Shown: piece by piece, positions 34,767-44,670 of the stretch | Position numbering within the stretch: position 1 is the first letter of the stretch | Layout of the letters: each line of letters begins with the position of its first letter | Source: Lysobacter ciconiae | Lineage (GTDB): Bacteria; Pseudomonadota; Gammaproteobacteria; Xanthomonadales; Xanthomonadaceae | DNA: 64,000 nucleotides | Direction of reading: 5' to 3' | Assembly: GCF_015209725.1 (NCBI RefSeq) | Contig: NZ_CP063656.1 | Location: 1,781,001 to 1,845,000, forward strand | Notes under the pieces: model-generated | The model's input: the letters and a program-made list of their open reading frames with translations, nothing else | What the model was told of the DNA's origin: nothing | Database searches by the model: none | Program-made: the position numbers and the translations under genes

Positions 34767-35332
34767 CTGCCTCGTGAATCTTCTTTCATCGACGGCCACG
34801 CGGCTCGCAGATACGCAAAACCGGACCAGAGCGTAAGCAATGCCGCGGCCGCGAGCAACCACTCGCCGATGGTGAAAATGGGCAAGCCGAACAGGGGCTT
34901 CTGGTAGAGCAGGAACACCAGCGCCAACATCTGCACGACGGTCTTGATCTTGCCCAGGGTGGCGACCTTCACCTTCGCCCGCTGGCCCAGCTCGGCCATC
35001 CACTCGCGCAGCGCGGAGACCGCGATCTCGCGCCCGATGATCACCGCCGCCCACAGGGTCATCCAGACGGTGGGATGCTTCTGCACCGTCAGCATCAGGG
35101 CCACCGCGACCATCAACTTGTCGGCTACGGGATCGAGGAAGGCGCCAAACGCGGAGAACTGGTTGTAGCGACGCGCGATCCAGCCATCCGCCCAGTCGGT
35201 GAACGAGGCAAACGCGAAGATCGCCGCCGCCGCCAGGCTCGTCCACTTGAACGGCAGGTAGAAAACGACCACCAGCACCGGGATCAGCGCGATCCGCAGC
35301 AGGGTCAGCATGGTGGGTACCGTCAACTTCAT
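34763..35332 (-). CDS. pgsA: CDP-diacylglycerol-glycerol-3-phosphate 3-phosphatidyltransferase
   Basis: 189-residue inner-membrane enzyme that makes phosphatidylglycerophosphate, the first committed step to phosphatidylglycerol and cardiolipin. The CDP-alcohol phosphotransferase motif D-G-x2-A-R-x8-G-x3-D-x3-D is complete (DGWIARR through FLDPVADK, about residues 49-71). About five hydrophobic helices. Its ATG overlaps the uvrC stop (ATGA), the same order as in E. coli. Confidence 0.95.
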   Translation of the reverse strand: MKLTVPTMLTLLRIALIPVLVVVFYLPFKWTSLAAAAIFAFASFTDWADGWIARRYNQFSAFGAFLDPVADKLMVAVALMLTVQKHPTVWMTLWAAVIIGREIAVSALREWMAELGQRAKVKVATLGKIKTVVQMLALVFLLYQKPLFGLPIFTIGEWLLAAAALLTLWSGFAYLRAAWPSMKEDSRGS

Positions 35333-37206
35333 CCGTTGCTCCGTGTGCCGTCATCCGGCGCGCCGCCCGCCTCTTCCAGCCCGTGCAAGCTTGCGTAGAT
35401 ACGCTCGGCCAAAGCGGCATTGATGCCCTCGACCCGCGAGATTTCTTCCACCCCGGCCGCCTTGAGTCCACCCAGGCCGCCGAAGTGCCGCAACAGGTTA
35501 CCGCGTCGACGCGGGCCGATACCGGGAATATCCTCCAGCCGGCTCGAACTGCGTGCTTTCTGGCGACGCCCCCGGTGGCCGGTGATCGCGAAGCGGTGCG
35601 CCTCGTCGCGCACCTGCTGGACCAGCTGCAATGCCGGCGAGTCGGCGCCCGGGTGCAGCGTGCGCCCGTCGGGCAGCAGCAGGTCCTCATCGCCCGGACG
35701 CCGGGCCGGACCCTTGGCCACGCCCACCAGCACGACGCTGTGGATGTCCAACTCGTCCAGCACTGCCCGCGCCTGCGCGACCTGCCCCGCCCCGCCGTCG
35801 AGCAACAGGATGTCGGGCAACACTCCGGCCGGCTTGCCCTGCGCGGCGATGGCGCGCTTGAAGCGCCGGCTCAGCGCCTGGTGCATGGCGGCGTAGTCAT
35901 CGCCCGGCTCGATGCCGGCGATGTTGAAGCGCCGGTACTGGCCACGCACCGGCCCTTCGGCGTCGAACACCACGCACGAGGCGACCGCCGCCTCGCCCAT
36001 GGTGTGGCTGATATCGAAACATTCGATGCGCTCGGGGAGTTCGTCCATGCCGAGCATCGTCTGCAGATCCTGGGCGCGTGCGAGCTGGGCGGCGTGGCTG
36101 GTGCGCTCGCTGGCCAGGGTGATCTGGGCGTTGCGGCGTGCCAGGCCCAGGTAGCCGGCACGGTCGCCGCGCACGTTCCAGCGCAGCTGCACGCGCCGAT
36201 CCCCGGCGTGCGACAGCGCGGCCTCGATCAACTCGCGATCGGGGATATCGCGGTCCAGCACGATCTCCCCCGGCGGCAGATGCTCGCCGTAGTACTGGGA
36301 GACGAACGCCGCCAGCACTTCCTCGGCGCTCTCGCTGCCGTTGGTGCGCGGGAAGAACGAGCGGGTGCCCAGATTGCGACCATCGCGGAAGGCCAGCAGC
36401 ATCACGCAGGCCGCGCTGCCCTGCATCGCCACGGCCAGTACGTCCAGGTCGGCCGCACGCCCGTCGACGTACTGACGTGCCTGCAGCGTGCGGATGGAGC
36501 CGAGCAGGTCACGCAGGCGCGCCGCCTCCTCGAAGGCCAGGCGAGCGCTGGCGGCCTCCATGGCGCGGCCCACCTCGTCGGTCAGCTCGTCGCTGCGGCC
36601 TTCCAGCATCAGCACGGCGCGGCGCACGCTTTCGGCGTAGGCGTCCGCGTCGACCAGGCCGACGCAGGGGCCGCTGCAGCGCCCGATCTGGTACTGCAGG
36701 CACGGTCGGGTGCGGTTGGCGAACACGCTGTCCTCGCAGCTGCGCAGCTTGAACAGCTTGTGCACGAGGTTGAGCGTGTCGCGCACGGCACCGACGCTGG
36801 CGTAGGGACCGAAATACCGACCCGGCACCGAGCGCGGCCCGCGATGCATCGCGATGCGCGGCCATTCCTCGTTGGTCAGCAGGACATAGGGGTAGCTTTT
36901 ATCGTCGCGCAGCAGCACGTTGTAACGCGGTCTTAGCGACTTGATCAGCTCGTTCTCGAGGATCAGCGCCTCCGTCTCGGTGCGGGTGACGGTGACTTCC
37001 ATGCGCGCGGTCTGGGCGAGCATGGACATGATCCGCGCCGACTTCGGCGTCGCGTTGAAATAGCTCGAGACACGGCTCCGCAACGCGCTCGCCTTGCCCA
37101 CGTACAGCGCCTTGTCATCGGCACTGATCATCCGGTACACACCCGGCGCAGTGCTCAATGTCCTGGCGAACGCCTTGCCATCGAACGCGGGAGTTGCCTG
37201 TTTCAT
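35329..37206 (-). CDS. uvrC: Excinuclease ABC subunit C
   Basis: 625-residue nuclease subunit of nucleotide excision repair that cuts on both sides of the lesion. Domains in order: GIY-YIG nuclease (about 14-95, GVYRM and ALYVGKA), Cys-rich segment with QIGRCSGPC, UVR motif (about 205-240), RNase H-like C-terminal nuclease (ECFDISH, LLLDGGAGQV) and a terminal helix-hairpin-helix pair (DIPGIGPRRRGNLL). The ATG at 37206 starts just before the conserved region; an upstream in-frame extension of 15 residues is rejected. Confidence 0.96.
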   Translation of the reverse strand: MKQATPAFDGKAFARTLSTAPGVYRMISADDKALYVGKASALRSRVSSYFNATPKSARIMSMLAQTARMEVTVTRTETEALILENELIKSLRPRYNVLLRDDKSYPYVLLTNEEWPRIAMHRGPRSVPGRYFGPYASVGAVRDTLNLVHKLFKLRSCEDSVFANRTRPCLQYQIGRCSGPCVGLVDADAYAESVRRAVLMLEGRSDELTDEVGRAMEAASARLAFEEAARLRDLLGSIRTLQARQYVDGRAADLDVLAVAMQGSAACVMLLAFRDGRNLGTRSFFPRTNGSESAEEVLAAFVSQYYGEHLPPGEIVLDRDIPDRELIEAALSHAGDRRVQLRWNVRGDRAGYLGLARRNAQITLASERTSHAAQLARAQDLQTMLGMDELPERIECFDISHTMGEAAVASCVVFDAEGPVRGQYRRFNIAGIEPGDDYAAMHQALSRRFKRAIAAQGKPAGVLPDILLLDGGAGQVAQARAVLDELDIHSVVLVGVAKGPARRPGDEDLLLPDGRTLHPGADSPALQLVQQVRDEAHRFAITGHRGRRQKARSSSRLEDIPGIGPRRRGNLLRHFGGLGGLKAAGVEEISRVEGINAALAERIYASLHGLEEAGGAPDDGTRSNG

Positions 37207-37314
37207 GCCACCGGGCTCATCGTGCTGGATGGCAATCCAGTCCCGGCACACGTGCGGATGCTGTCCACGAGCTCGCGCGGCTCATTGCAAAGGGCAAAGG
37301 ATGAAGGGGTAAGC

Positions 37315-38742
37315 ATGCACTCCATGGATGGGGCAGATTATGCGTCAGGGCAAGCCCCGGCAGGCCCGTCAGCACCCGCAACCAGGACAACCCGCCCAAC
37401 GATGACAGCCGAACCCGATCCGCCACCGCCCGCACCAGACCCCCCGCCTCCGCCGCCGGCCAGGCTTGCCGGCGAGCCCCGCGCAGCGGCGCTGGCACGT
37501 CGTAAACGCATCGCCGTCAGCATGCTTGCCGTCGCTGCGGCGGTGTTCGGCATCGGCACCTGGCTGCGGATCACCCACCCGCATTGGGGTTTCGACCTGC
37601 TGGTGGCCATGGCCGAGGCGGCGATGGTCGGCGGCCTGGCGGACTGGTTCGCGGTGGTGGCGCTGTTCCGGCACCCGCTGGGACAGCGCTGGATTCCGCA
37701 CACCGCCATCATTCCCAACAAGAAGGTGGCGTTGGGCCGCTCGCTGGCGAACTTCATCAGCGACCACTTCCTGGAAAGCGGCGAGGTGCTGCGGCGGGTG
37801 GAGGAGTTCAACCCGGGCCAGCGCTTGGCAACCGCGCTGGCCAATCCGGTGCACGCGGACCGGATCGGCGCGTTCGTGGTCAGCGTCGCGCCCCACCTGC
37901 TGCAGCTGATGGACAGCGAGCGACTGCATCGGTTCCTGCTGGGACTGGTCCGCGAGCAGTTGCAGCGCGCTGATATCGCCGAGCTGGGCAGCCAGCTGCT
38001 CGAGGTGATGACCCAGGACCGCCGCCACCAGGCGCTGCTGGACAGCGTCCTGCGCGATGTCGGCGACCTGCTCGCCAACGAAGACACCCAGCACCTGATC
38101 GCCGGCAAGATCTCGCCGCGCTTGTGGTCGGTGCTGCGGCTGACCCGCCTCGATGACGCCGTGGCGGAGAAGCTTGCGGCCAGGATCATCGCCGGTGTCA
38201 GCGACCTGATCACCGACATGGCCGAGGACCAGGAACACGAGCTGCGCCAGCGCTTTGACAACTACGTGGACGCATTCATCGATCGCCTGCGCACGGATCC
38301 GTCGCTGCAGGACAAGGTTTCGGCGCTGCGCGACCGGGTGCTGGATGATCCGGCGCTGGCGCGCTATCTGCGCGAGTCCTGGATCCAGGTGCTGGACTGG
38401 GTGCGCGATGATCTGCAGCGACACGACTCGGCGATCGCGGGAAAGGTGTCTGACGCGTCGCGCGCGGTCGGCGACAAGCTGGCCAGCGATCCAGCCGTGC
38501 AGGCTTGGCTGAACCAGTGGGTGCTGGACACCCTCGGCCCGCTGATCGAGAAGTATCGCGGCAATATCCGCGACTTCATCGTCGAACGCGTGGAGCGCTG
38601 GGACACCCGCGAGCTGGTGCGCGAACTGGAATTGAGCGTCGGCAGCGACCTGCAGTACATCCGCTACAACGGCACCGCGATCGGCGCGCTCATCGGCGGA
38701 CTGCTGTACGCGACGGTCCGCCTGATCGAGTGGCTCGCATGA
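37315..38742 (+). CDS. DUF445 family inner-membrane protein
   Basis: 475 residues. A Pro-rich cytoplasmic start (about 25-55) is followed by two hydrophobic helices around 70-115 (with GGLADWFAVVALFRHPLG, the DUF445 signature), a long helical middle domain and a final hydrophobic segment at the C-terminus. DUF445 proteins include E. coli YjiN; function is unknown. The ATG at 37315 is chosen for the AAGGGG box seven bases upstream. Its stop overlaps the K+ channel start (ATGA), so the two are co-translated. Confidence 0.82.
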   Translation: MHSMDGADYASGQAPAGPSAPATRTTRPTMTAEPDPPPPAPDPPPPPPARLAGEPRAAALARRKRIAVSMLAVAAAVFGIGTWLRITHPHWGFDLLVAMAEAAMVGGLADWFAVVALFRHPLGQRWIPHTAIIPNKKVALGRSLANFISDHFLESGEVLRRVEEFNPGQRLATALANPVHADRIGAFVVSVAPHLLQLMDSERLHRFLLGLVREQLQRADIAELGSQLLEVMTQDRRHQALLDSVLRDVGDLLANEDTQHLIAGKISPRLWSVLRLTRLDDAVAEKLAARIIAGVSDLITDMAEDQEHELRQRFDNYVDAFIDRLRTDPSLQDKVSALRDRVLDDPALARYLRESWIQVLDWVRDDLQRHDSAIAGKVSDASRAVGDKLASDPAVQAWLNQWVLDTLGPLIEKYRGNIRDFIVERVERWDTRELVRELELSVGSDLQYIRYNGTAIGALIGGLLYATVRLIEWLA

Positions 38743-39968
38743 TCGCCGGTGACCCCGCCGGCAGGATCGCGGTGCGACCGGTCGCACGGATGCGGGCACT
38801 CATGCGCCGCTGGTACTCCGTGCTGCACGGCGAGCGCTGGTTTCCGCACGTTCCGCTCGCACTGGCCCTCGCCATCGGCGGTGTGCTGCTGCTGCGCCTG
38901 GACTTCGGCGCGGACTGGCGGACCTACCTGTACGGAATGCTGGACGGCCACTTCGCCGTCCGCCCCCAGCGGCTGCCGGGACTGTTGATCGGCGGCGGCA
39001 TGCTGATCATGGCCGGAGGCCTGCTGTCGCGCTCCCGGTTGGCCTGGAGCATGGCGCTGCTGTTCGCGCTCACCGGCGTCACCAGCCTGCTGCTGGGACA
39101 GGCCCGTTCGCACATGCTGCTGGCCTACTTCGTGGTCATGCTGCTGGCACTGTTCATCGCCTGGCGGCAGTTCGACCGCAGCAGCGTTGCCGCCAGCACC
39201 CTGTTCGCCGTGACCTCCGTGGTCATGCTGCTGATGTACGCGACCTTTGGCGCCTACTACCTGGGCGGCGATTTCGACCCGCCGATCACCGATCTGGTCA
39301 GCGCGCTCTACTACGCCATGGTCACGATGAGCACCGTCGGCTTCGGCGACATCACGCCGCAGACGTCGGAAACCAAGCTGTTCACGATCTCGGTGATCGT
39401 GCTGGGCGTGGCGGTGTTCGCGACCTCCCTGACCGCCGTCATCGCGCCGATGGTCAGCAACAGCCTGAAACGCATCGTTACGCAAAAGGGGACACGCATG
39501 AAACGGGAAGACCATTTCGTCGTCATCGGCAGCGGCTCGCTGGCGATCAATACCGCGCGTGAACTCGCGCGCCGCGGCAACAAGGTGACCCGCCTGCTGC
39601 GCGCGCCGCCCGAAGACAGCGACAGCCGCGAGATGGATATCGTCATCGGCGATCCCAGCAGTACCGAGGTGTTGCGCGAGGCCGGCGCAGACCGCGCCGA
39701 GGCGGTGCTGGCGATGCTGGTGGACGACTCGGAGAACGCCTTCGTGATCCTTGCGGTGAAGGAGCTCGGCGGCACGGCGCGCACCGTGGCCGCCGTCAAC
39801 GACGCCAGGCACCTGAGCCGGGTCAAGCTGGCCCAGCCCGACGTGGTGATCTCACCGCAGGTGCTGGGCGGTGAACTGACCGCGATGCTGCTCAGCGGCG
39901 AGGAAGTGACCCCGGACTTCGTGATGAAGCACGTGTTCCAGCGCAAGGATGAAGCTGCGGGCGTCTAG
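38739..39968 (+). CDS. kch: Voltage-gated-type potassium channel with RCK domain (Kch-like)
   Basis: 409 residues. Six hydrophobic helices (about 35-250) enclose the pore loop with selectivity filter TVGFGD at residues 199-204. A cytosolic RCK/TrkA-N domain (about 262-395) with GSGSLA follows and should bind a nucleotide or ion. The overall plan matches E. coli Kch. It is coupled to the DUF445 gene, and its TAG stop shares the bases CTAG with the kdsB stop on the other strand. Confidence 0.85.
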   Translation: MIAGDPAGRIAVRPVARMRALMRRWYSVLHGERWFPHVPLALALAIGGVLLLRLDFGADWRTYLYGMLDGHFAVRPQRLPGLLIGGGMLIMAGGLLSRSRLAWSMALLFALTGVTSLLLGQARSHMLLAYFVVMLLALFIAWRQFDRSSVAASTLFAVTSVVMLLMYATFGAYYLGGDFDPPITDLVSALYYAMVTMSTVGFGDITPQTSETKLFTISVIVLGVAVFATSLTAVIAPMVSNSLKRIVTQKGTRMKREDHFVVIGSGSLAINTARELARRGNKVTRLLRAPPEDSDSREMDIVIGDPSSTEVLREAGADRAEAVLAMLVDDSENAFVILAVKELGGTARTVAAVNDARHLSRVKLAQPDVVISPQVLGGELTAMLLSGEEVTPDFVMKHVFQRKDEAAGV

Positions 39969-40771
39969 CGCGTCCAACCCACGGACCGCATCAGGGTTTC
40001 GGCCCGGGCAAGGTCCTCGGCCGTATCCACGCCGGGCGGGAAGGGCTCGGGCGTCAGCGCCACGGCGATGCGGTGCCCGGCCTCGAGCACGCGCAACTGC
40101 TCCAGCAGCTCGATCTGCTCCAGGCGACCCGGTGGCATGGCCGCGAAACGCTGCAGGAATCCGGCCCGGTACGCGTAGATGCCGATGTGTCGCAGCCACG
40201 GACCGCCTTCAGGCATCCGCGTGCGATCGGCGGCAAAGGCCTGGCGCGGCCACGGCACCGGCGCGCGGCTGAAGTAGAGCGCGTCGCCGTCGCTGGCACG
40301 CACCAGCTTGACCGCGTTCGGGTCCAGCAGGGTACCGACCTCATCAATCGGCGCCGCCAGGGTCGCCATTTCCGCGCCGCTGCTGGCAAGCAATGCAGCC
40401 ACCGCGCGAATCCCCGCCGCGGGTGCGAACGGCTCGTCACCCTGCAGGTTCACCACGATGGTGTCCTCGCTCCAGCCGGCGATGCGCGCGCACTCGGCAA
40501 GCCGGTCGGTGCCGGAGGCGTGCGCGGTGGAGGTCATCGCCACCTGCACGCCGGCGCCCTCCAGCGCCTCGGCAATGCGCAGGTCATCGGCCGCGACCCA
40601 GACTTCGCGTGCTCCCGCCGCCAGCGCGCGCCGGGCGACGTGCAGCACCATCGGCTCGCCCGCGATCAGGCGCAGCGGCTTGCCGGGCAGCCGGGTCGCG
40701 TCATGCCGTGCCGGGATCGCGACAACGAAGTCGAGAGCGTTATCCGCTCTCATGCCGGTCGCCCGGCTCAT
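39965..40771 (-). CDS. kdsB: 3-deoxy-manno-octulosonate cytidylyltransferase
   Basis: 268 residues. It activates KDO as CMP-KDO for the LPS inner core. Motifs seen: PARHDATRLPGKPL, the NLQGDEPF metal site and HIGIYAYR. The ATG at 40771 overlaps the lpxK stop (ATGA). A second Met seven codons later is possible. It is the last gene of the long minus-strand run and ends inside the shared CTAG with the channel gene. Confidence 0.94.
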   Translation of the reverse strand: MSRATGMRADNALDFVVAIPARHDATRLPGKPLRLIAGEPMVLHVARRALAAGAREVWVAADDLRIAEALEGAGVQVAMTSTAHASGTDRLAECARIAGWSEDTIVVNLQGDEPFAPAAGIRAVAALLASSGAEMATLAAPIDEVGTLLDPNAVKLVRASDGDALYFSRAPVPWPRQAFAADRTRMPEGGPWLRHIGIYAYRAGFLQRFAAMPPGRLEQIELLEQLRVLEAGHRIAVALTPEPFPPGVDTAEDLARAETLMRSVGWTR

Positions 40772-41796
40772 GCCTTGCCCACCTGCCCGATCCGGTCCAG
40801 CAGCGACACCCAGAACCCTTCCGGCAGCTCCGCGCTGACCGGCACGCTGAAGAACGCGTCGGTCGCGAAGCCCGCGCACTTGACCGCGTCCTTCTCGGTC
40901 ATCAGGACCGGCAGCGGACTGCCGAACTGGAAGTCCTCGGCGCGATAGCGATGGTGGTCGGCGAAGGCATGCGGCACGACCGCGATGTCCAGCGCCCGCA
41001 GCATCGCGAAGAAACGCTCGGGATTGCCGATCCCCGCGACGGCGTGCACGCGGTGGCCGGCAAAAGCGGCCAACGGACGCGGCCTGCCCCCCAACACGGG
41101 GACGGCATCGTGGCTGGCCAGCCGCATCGGCCACTCGCCGAACCCGGTGCCGTTGACGTCGCTGGCCGGCGCGTTGGCGACGTTGATGACCCGGAAGTCA
41201 CAGGCATCGCCACGCGGCGGCAGCTCGCGCAGCGGCCCGGCCGGAAGCAGGCGGCCGTTGCCGTAACGGCGTGCGCCATCGACCACCTCGATCTCGATGT
41301 CGCGTTTGAGCCGGTAGTGCTGCAGGCCGTCGTCGCACAGGATGATGTCGCAGCCGGCCTTTGCCAGCGCCGCCGCCGCTGCCGCCCGGTCCCGGTCGGC
41401 GCGCAGCTTGACGCCGGTGCGGCGCGCCATCAGCACCGGCTCGTCACCTCCGACGGTCGGCGCGGTGCTCGCCTCCACCCACACCGGCGATCCCGCGTCG
41501 GTGCGGCCGTAGCCGCGGCTGGCGATGCCCGGCGTCCAGCCCTCCTGCTGCAGCCGGTTCGCCAGCGCGATGGTCAACGGCGTCTTGCCGGCGCCGCCGG
41601 CGGTGATGTTGCCCACCACCAGGACGGGGACACCCGGATGGCGACGCCGCAACAGGCCGACGCGATAGAACCAGCGCCGGAGCCCGGTCAGGATGCCGTA
41701 CAGCCACGCCAGGGCGCGCGCGAACAGCGGCACCGGCAGGTCGCTGTACCAGTACGCCGGCTGATGCTCGCGCCGCCGCGCGGGACCAGTACTCAT
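40768..41796 (-). CDS. lpxK: Tetraacyldisaccharide 4'-kinase
   Basis: 342 residues. It phosphorylates the 4' position of the lipid A disaccharide. An N-terminal membrane-associated helix precedes the P-loop GGAGKT (about residues 62-67) and ILCDDGLQH motif, both typical of LpxK. Start overlaps the msbA stop by four bases, and its stop overlaps kdsB. Confidence 0.95.
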   Translation of the reverse strand: MSTGPARRREHQPAYWYSDLPVPLFARALAWLYGILTGLRRWFYRVGLLRRRHPGVPVLVVGNITAGGAGKTPLTIALANRLQQEGWTPGIASRGYGRTDAGSPVWVEASTAPTVGGDEPVLMARRTGVKLRADRDRAAAAAALAKAGCDIILCDDGLQHYRLKRDIEIEVVDGARRYGNGRLLPAGPLRELPPRGDACDFRVINVANAPASDVNGTGFGEWPMRLASHDAVPVLGGRPRPLAAFAGHRVHAVAGIGNPERFFAMLRALDIAVVPHAFADHHRYRAEDFQFGSPLPVLMTEKDAVKCAGFATDAFFSVPVSAELPEGFWVSLLDRIGQVGKA

Positions 41797-43541
41797 TGCG
41801 GCTCCCGGAACTGCATGCGGTGCAGGTGGGCGTACAGACCGTCGCGCGCCAGCAGTTCGTGGTGGGTGCCGCGCTCGACGATCCGGCCCTCGTCCAGCAC
41901 CAGCACCTGGTCGGCGTGTTCGATGGTCGACAGGCGGTGGGCGATCACCAGCGTGGTGCGGTCGGGCATCAGTCGCTCCAGAGCGTCCTGCACCAGTCGT
42001 TCCGACTCGGTATCCAGGGCCGCGGTTGCCTCGTCAAGGATCAGGATCGGCGCGTCCTTCAACATCGCCCTGGCAATCGCCAGGCGCTGCCGCTGGCCGC
42101 CCGAGAGGCTGCTGCCCTTGGCACCGATCGAGCTGTTGACGCCGCCCGGCAGCCGCTCGACGAACTCGGTCGCGTTGGCACCGCGTATGGCCGCCTCCAG
42201 GCGGTCCGCCGGCGGCTGCTCGAGCTCGCCGTAGGCCACGTTGGCGGCGATGGTGCCGTCGAACAGCATCACGTGCTGGCCGACCAGCGCAATCTGCCGA
42301 CGCAGGTCCGCCAGCCGGTAGGCGTCGAGCGGCTGGTCATCGATCAGGATCTGGCCGGACTCGACCTCGTAGAAGCGCGGGATCAGCTTGATCAGCGTCG
42401 ATTTGCCGCTCCCGGAGCGGCCGACGATCGCCGTGACCGTGCCCGGCCTGGCGGTGAAACTGACATCGCTGAGTGCATTGCTGGCCTGGCCGGGATAGCG
42501 CGCAGACACGTCGCGGAATTCGATCTTGCCGCGGGCGCGCTGCAGGGGCTGGGTGCCCGCGTCGGGCTCGTCGTCGGCGTCGATGACGTCAAACAGGCGC
42601 TGCGCGGATGCCACCCCGCGCTGGAGCATGCCCTGAACGTTGGTGAGCTGCTTCAGCGCCGGGATGATGGCCATCATCGAGGTCATCAGGACCACGAAGC
42701 TGCCCGCGTCCATCCGGCCCGCCTGCGCCTCGCGGCCGGCAAAGAACAGCAGCATCGCCAGGCCCACCGCGCCCATCAGCTGCACCAGCGCCGAGGAGAT
42801 GCTGCGGGTCGACTCCACCTTCATGCTCAGCTTCAGATGGTGGTTGGCCTGTTCGGTGTAGCGCTCCAGCTCGACGCCCTGCGCGCCGTAGACCTTGACC
42901 TCCTGCTGGTTCGCCAGCGCCTGGTCGGCCGACTGCAGCAGCTGCGCGCCGCTTTCCTGGATGCGGTGGCTGACCCGCCGATAGCGCCGGCCGACCTTGT
43001 CCATCACCCACCCCAGCGGCGGCGCGAGGATCAGGATCAGGATGGTGACCTGCCAGCTCGTCCACAGCATCACCCCGACCATCACGATGGCCTGCAGGGA
43101 CTGCTGCAGCATGACCTTCATTGCATCGATGGCGGCCTGCGCGACCTGGTCACTGTCGGAGCTGAGCTTGACCAGCATCGAGGGGACGGGCTCGGCATCG
43201 AAGCGCTGGCCGGGCAAGCGCAGGTATTTGCCGAGCACCTGCACGCGCAGGTCGCGGGCGATGCTGCGGCCCGCCCGCGCCATGCTGACGTCGGTCAGGT
43301 AGCCGGCAATGCCGCGGGCCACGAACAGGCCGACGATGGCGAGCGGCAGCACCAGACTGGCCGCGGCGTCCCTGGCAATAAAGGTCTGGTTGATGATCGG
43401 GCGCATCAGCCAGGTGAAACCGCCGCCGGCCAGCGCCTCGATCACCATGCCCACCAGGCCGACCCCGAGCAGGGCGCGATAGGGCCTGGACAGGGTCAGC
43501 AACCGGCGGTAGATCTGCCAGGGCGAGGTGGCTTCGGTCAC
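41793..43541 (-). CDS. msbA: Lipid A export ATP-binding/permease protein MsbA
   Basis: 582-residue half-transporter that flips lipid A-core across the inner membrane. Six transmembrane helices (about 20-310) precede the nucleotide-binding domain with Walker A GRSGSGKST, signature LSGGQ and Walker B ILILDEATAALD. Length and neighbours (lpxK directly after, exbBD before) fit MsbA rather than a drug exporter. Confidence 0.94.
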   Translation of the reverse strand: MTEATSPWQIYRRLLTLSRPYRALLGVGLVGMVIEALAGGGFTWLMRPIINQTFIARDAAASLVLPLAIVGLFVARGIAGYLTDVSMARAGRSIARDLRVQVLGKYLRLPGQRFDAEPVPSMLVKLSSDSDQVAQAAIDAMKVMLQQSLQAIVMVGVMLWTSWQVTILILILAPPLGWVMDKVGRRYRRVSHRIQESGAQLLQSADQALANQQEVKVYGAQGVELERYTEQANHHLKLSMKVESTRSISSALVQLMGAVGLAMLLFFAGREAQAGRMDAGSFVVLMTSMMAIIPALKQLTNVQGMLQRGVASAQRLFDVIDADDEPDAGTQPLQRARGKIEFRDVSARYPGQASNALSDVSFTARPGTVTAIVGRSGSGKSTLIKLIPRFYEVESGQILIDDQPLDAYRLADLRRQIALVGQHVMLFDGTIAANVAYGELEQPPADRLEAAIRGANATEFVERLPGGVNSSIGAKGSSLSGGQRQRLAIARAMLKDAPILILDEATAALDTESERLVQDALERLMPDRTTLVIAHRLSTIEHADQVLVLDEGRIVERGTHHELLARDGLYAHLHRMQFREPQ

Positions 43542-43981
43542 TGGATCGGATCCTGGGCGGCAGCATCCGCTTCCGGCGTGGCCGTGGCGGTCATGATCCG
43601 GCGGAAGCCCAGCTGGCCCAGCGCGTCATACACCGTCACCACGGCCTGGTAGGGCGTGCGCGCATCGGCCCGCAGCATCACCGGGCGCTCGCGCTCCGCG
43701 CCCGCGACTTCCGAGATTGTGGCTTTCAACGAATCAACGTCGTTGCGCAGCACCTCGCGGTCATCGACGAAGTAGCGCCCGTCCGCATTGACCAGCACCA
43801 CCAGCGGCTGGGTCGCCTCGACCTGCTCGCCGGTCGCGCGCGGCAGCTCCAGCTGGATGACCGAGCGCGCGTCGAACGTGGCGGTGACCACGAAGAAGAT
43901 GATCATCACCAGGATCACGTCGATCAGCGGAACAAGGCTGATCTCCGGCTCGTCATCGGCCCGATGGTCGCGGATGCGCAT
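43538..43981 (-). CDS. exbD: Biopolymer transport protein ExbD
   Basis: 147 residues. One transmembrane helix (about 18-38) with the essential Asp in VPLIDVILVMIIFF, then a periplasmic domain. It forms the proton-driven motor with ExbB. The start is six bases after exbB, and the stop overlaps msbA. No TonB is in the window. Confidence 0.92.
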   Translation of the reverse strand: MRIRDHRADDEPEISLVPLIDVILVMIIFFVVTATFDARSVIQLELPRATGEQVEATQPLVVLVNADGRYFVDDREVLRNDVDSLKATISEVAGAERERPVMLRADARTPYQAVVTVYDALGQLGFRRIMTATATPEADAAAQDPIQ

Positions 43982-43987
43982 GGACGG

Positions 43988-44644
43988 TCAGTCCACCAGG
44001 GCGGGCGTGCGCAGCTGCGCTTTCACCGCCGGCGCGGCGGGGCGCGTGTTTTCCAGGGTGTCCAGCAACTGGATCGCCTCGTGTTCCATCTCGACGATGT
44101 AACCGGCGATGCGGCCGCGGTACCAGCGATGCGCCATCAGTGCCGGAATGGCGACCACCATGCCGGCGGCCGTGCAGACCAGCGCCTTGCCGATGCCGCC
44201 GGCCAGCTGGTTCACGTCGCCGATGCCGTGATCAAGGATTCCCAGGAACAGCTGGATCATGCCCACCACGGTGCCGAACAGACCAAGCAGAGGGCCGGCG
44301 GAGGCCACCGAGCCGAGCGTGTTGAGGTAGCGCTCCATCTTGTGCACCAGATGGCGGCCGACATCCTCGATGCGCTCGCGGATCTGCTCGCGCGGGCGCT
44401 CACGCACGTCCAGCGCGGCGGCCAGCAATTCGCCTAGTGGCGATGTCGCGCGCAGTGATTCGATGTGGGCCGGGTCGAGCGCTCCGCCACTCGCCCAGGT
44501 TCGGACTTCGTTGCCCAGACCGGGTGGCAGGACATGCGCGCGTCGCAGCGTCCAGGCGCGCTCCACGATCAGCGCCACGGCCAGCGCCGACAGCATCAGG
44601 ATAGGAATCATCGGCCATCCACCCGCCTTGACCAGTTCCAGCAC
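43988..44644 (-). CDS. exbB: Biopolymer transport protein ExbB (MotA/TolQ/ExbB family)
   Basis: 218 residues with three transmembrane helices (about 9-29, 120-145, 160-185) and the family segment LLGLFGTVVGMI. Start chosen as GTG at 44644 because GGAGG lies seven bases upstream and the homologous N-terminus MLELVKAGG begins there. A TTG at 44674 would add ten residues. With ExbD it energises outer-membrane transport through TonB-like proteins; in this position it may serve envelope export. Confidence 0.9.
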   Translation of the reverse strand: MLELVKAGGWPMIPILMLSALAVALIVERAWTLRRAHVLPPGLGNEVRTWASGGALDPAHIESLRATSPLGELLAAALDVRERPREQIRERIEDVGRHLVHKMERYLNTLGSVASAGPLLGLFGTVVGMIQLFLGILDHGIGDVNQLAGGIGKALVCTAAGMVVAIPALMAHRWYRGRIAGYIVEMEHEAIQLLDTLENTRPAAPAVKAQLRTPALVD

Positions 44645-44670
44645 GCGCCAACCTCCGGCCTGGGGCCGAT

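Noticed and set aside
41796..43652. A 618-codon plus-strand frame opposite msbA
   Set aside because: It mirrors msbA codons and shows no motif; a shadow of the real gene.
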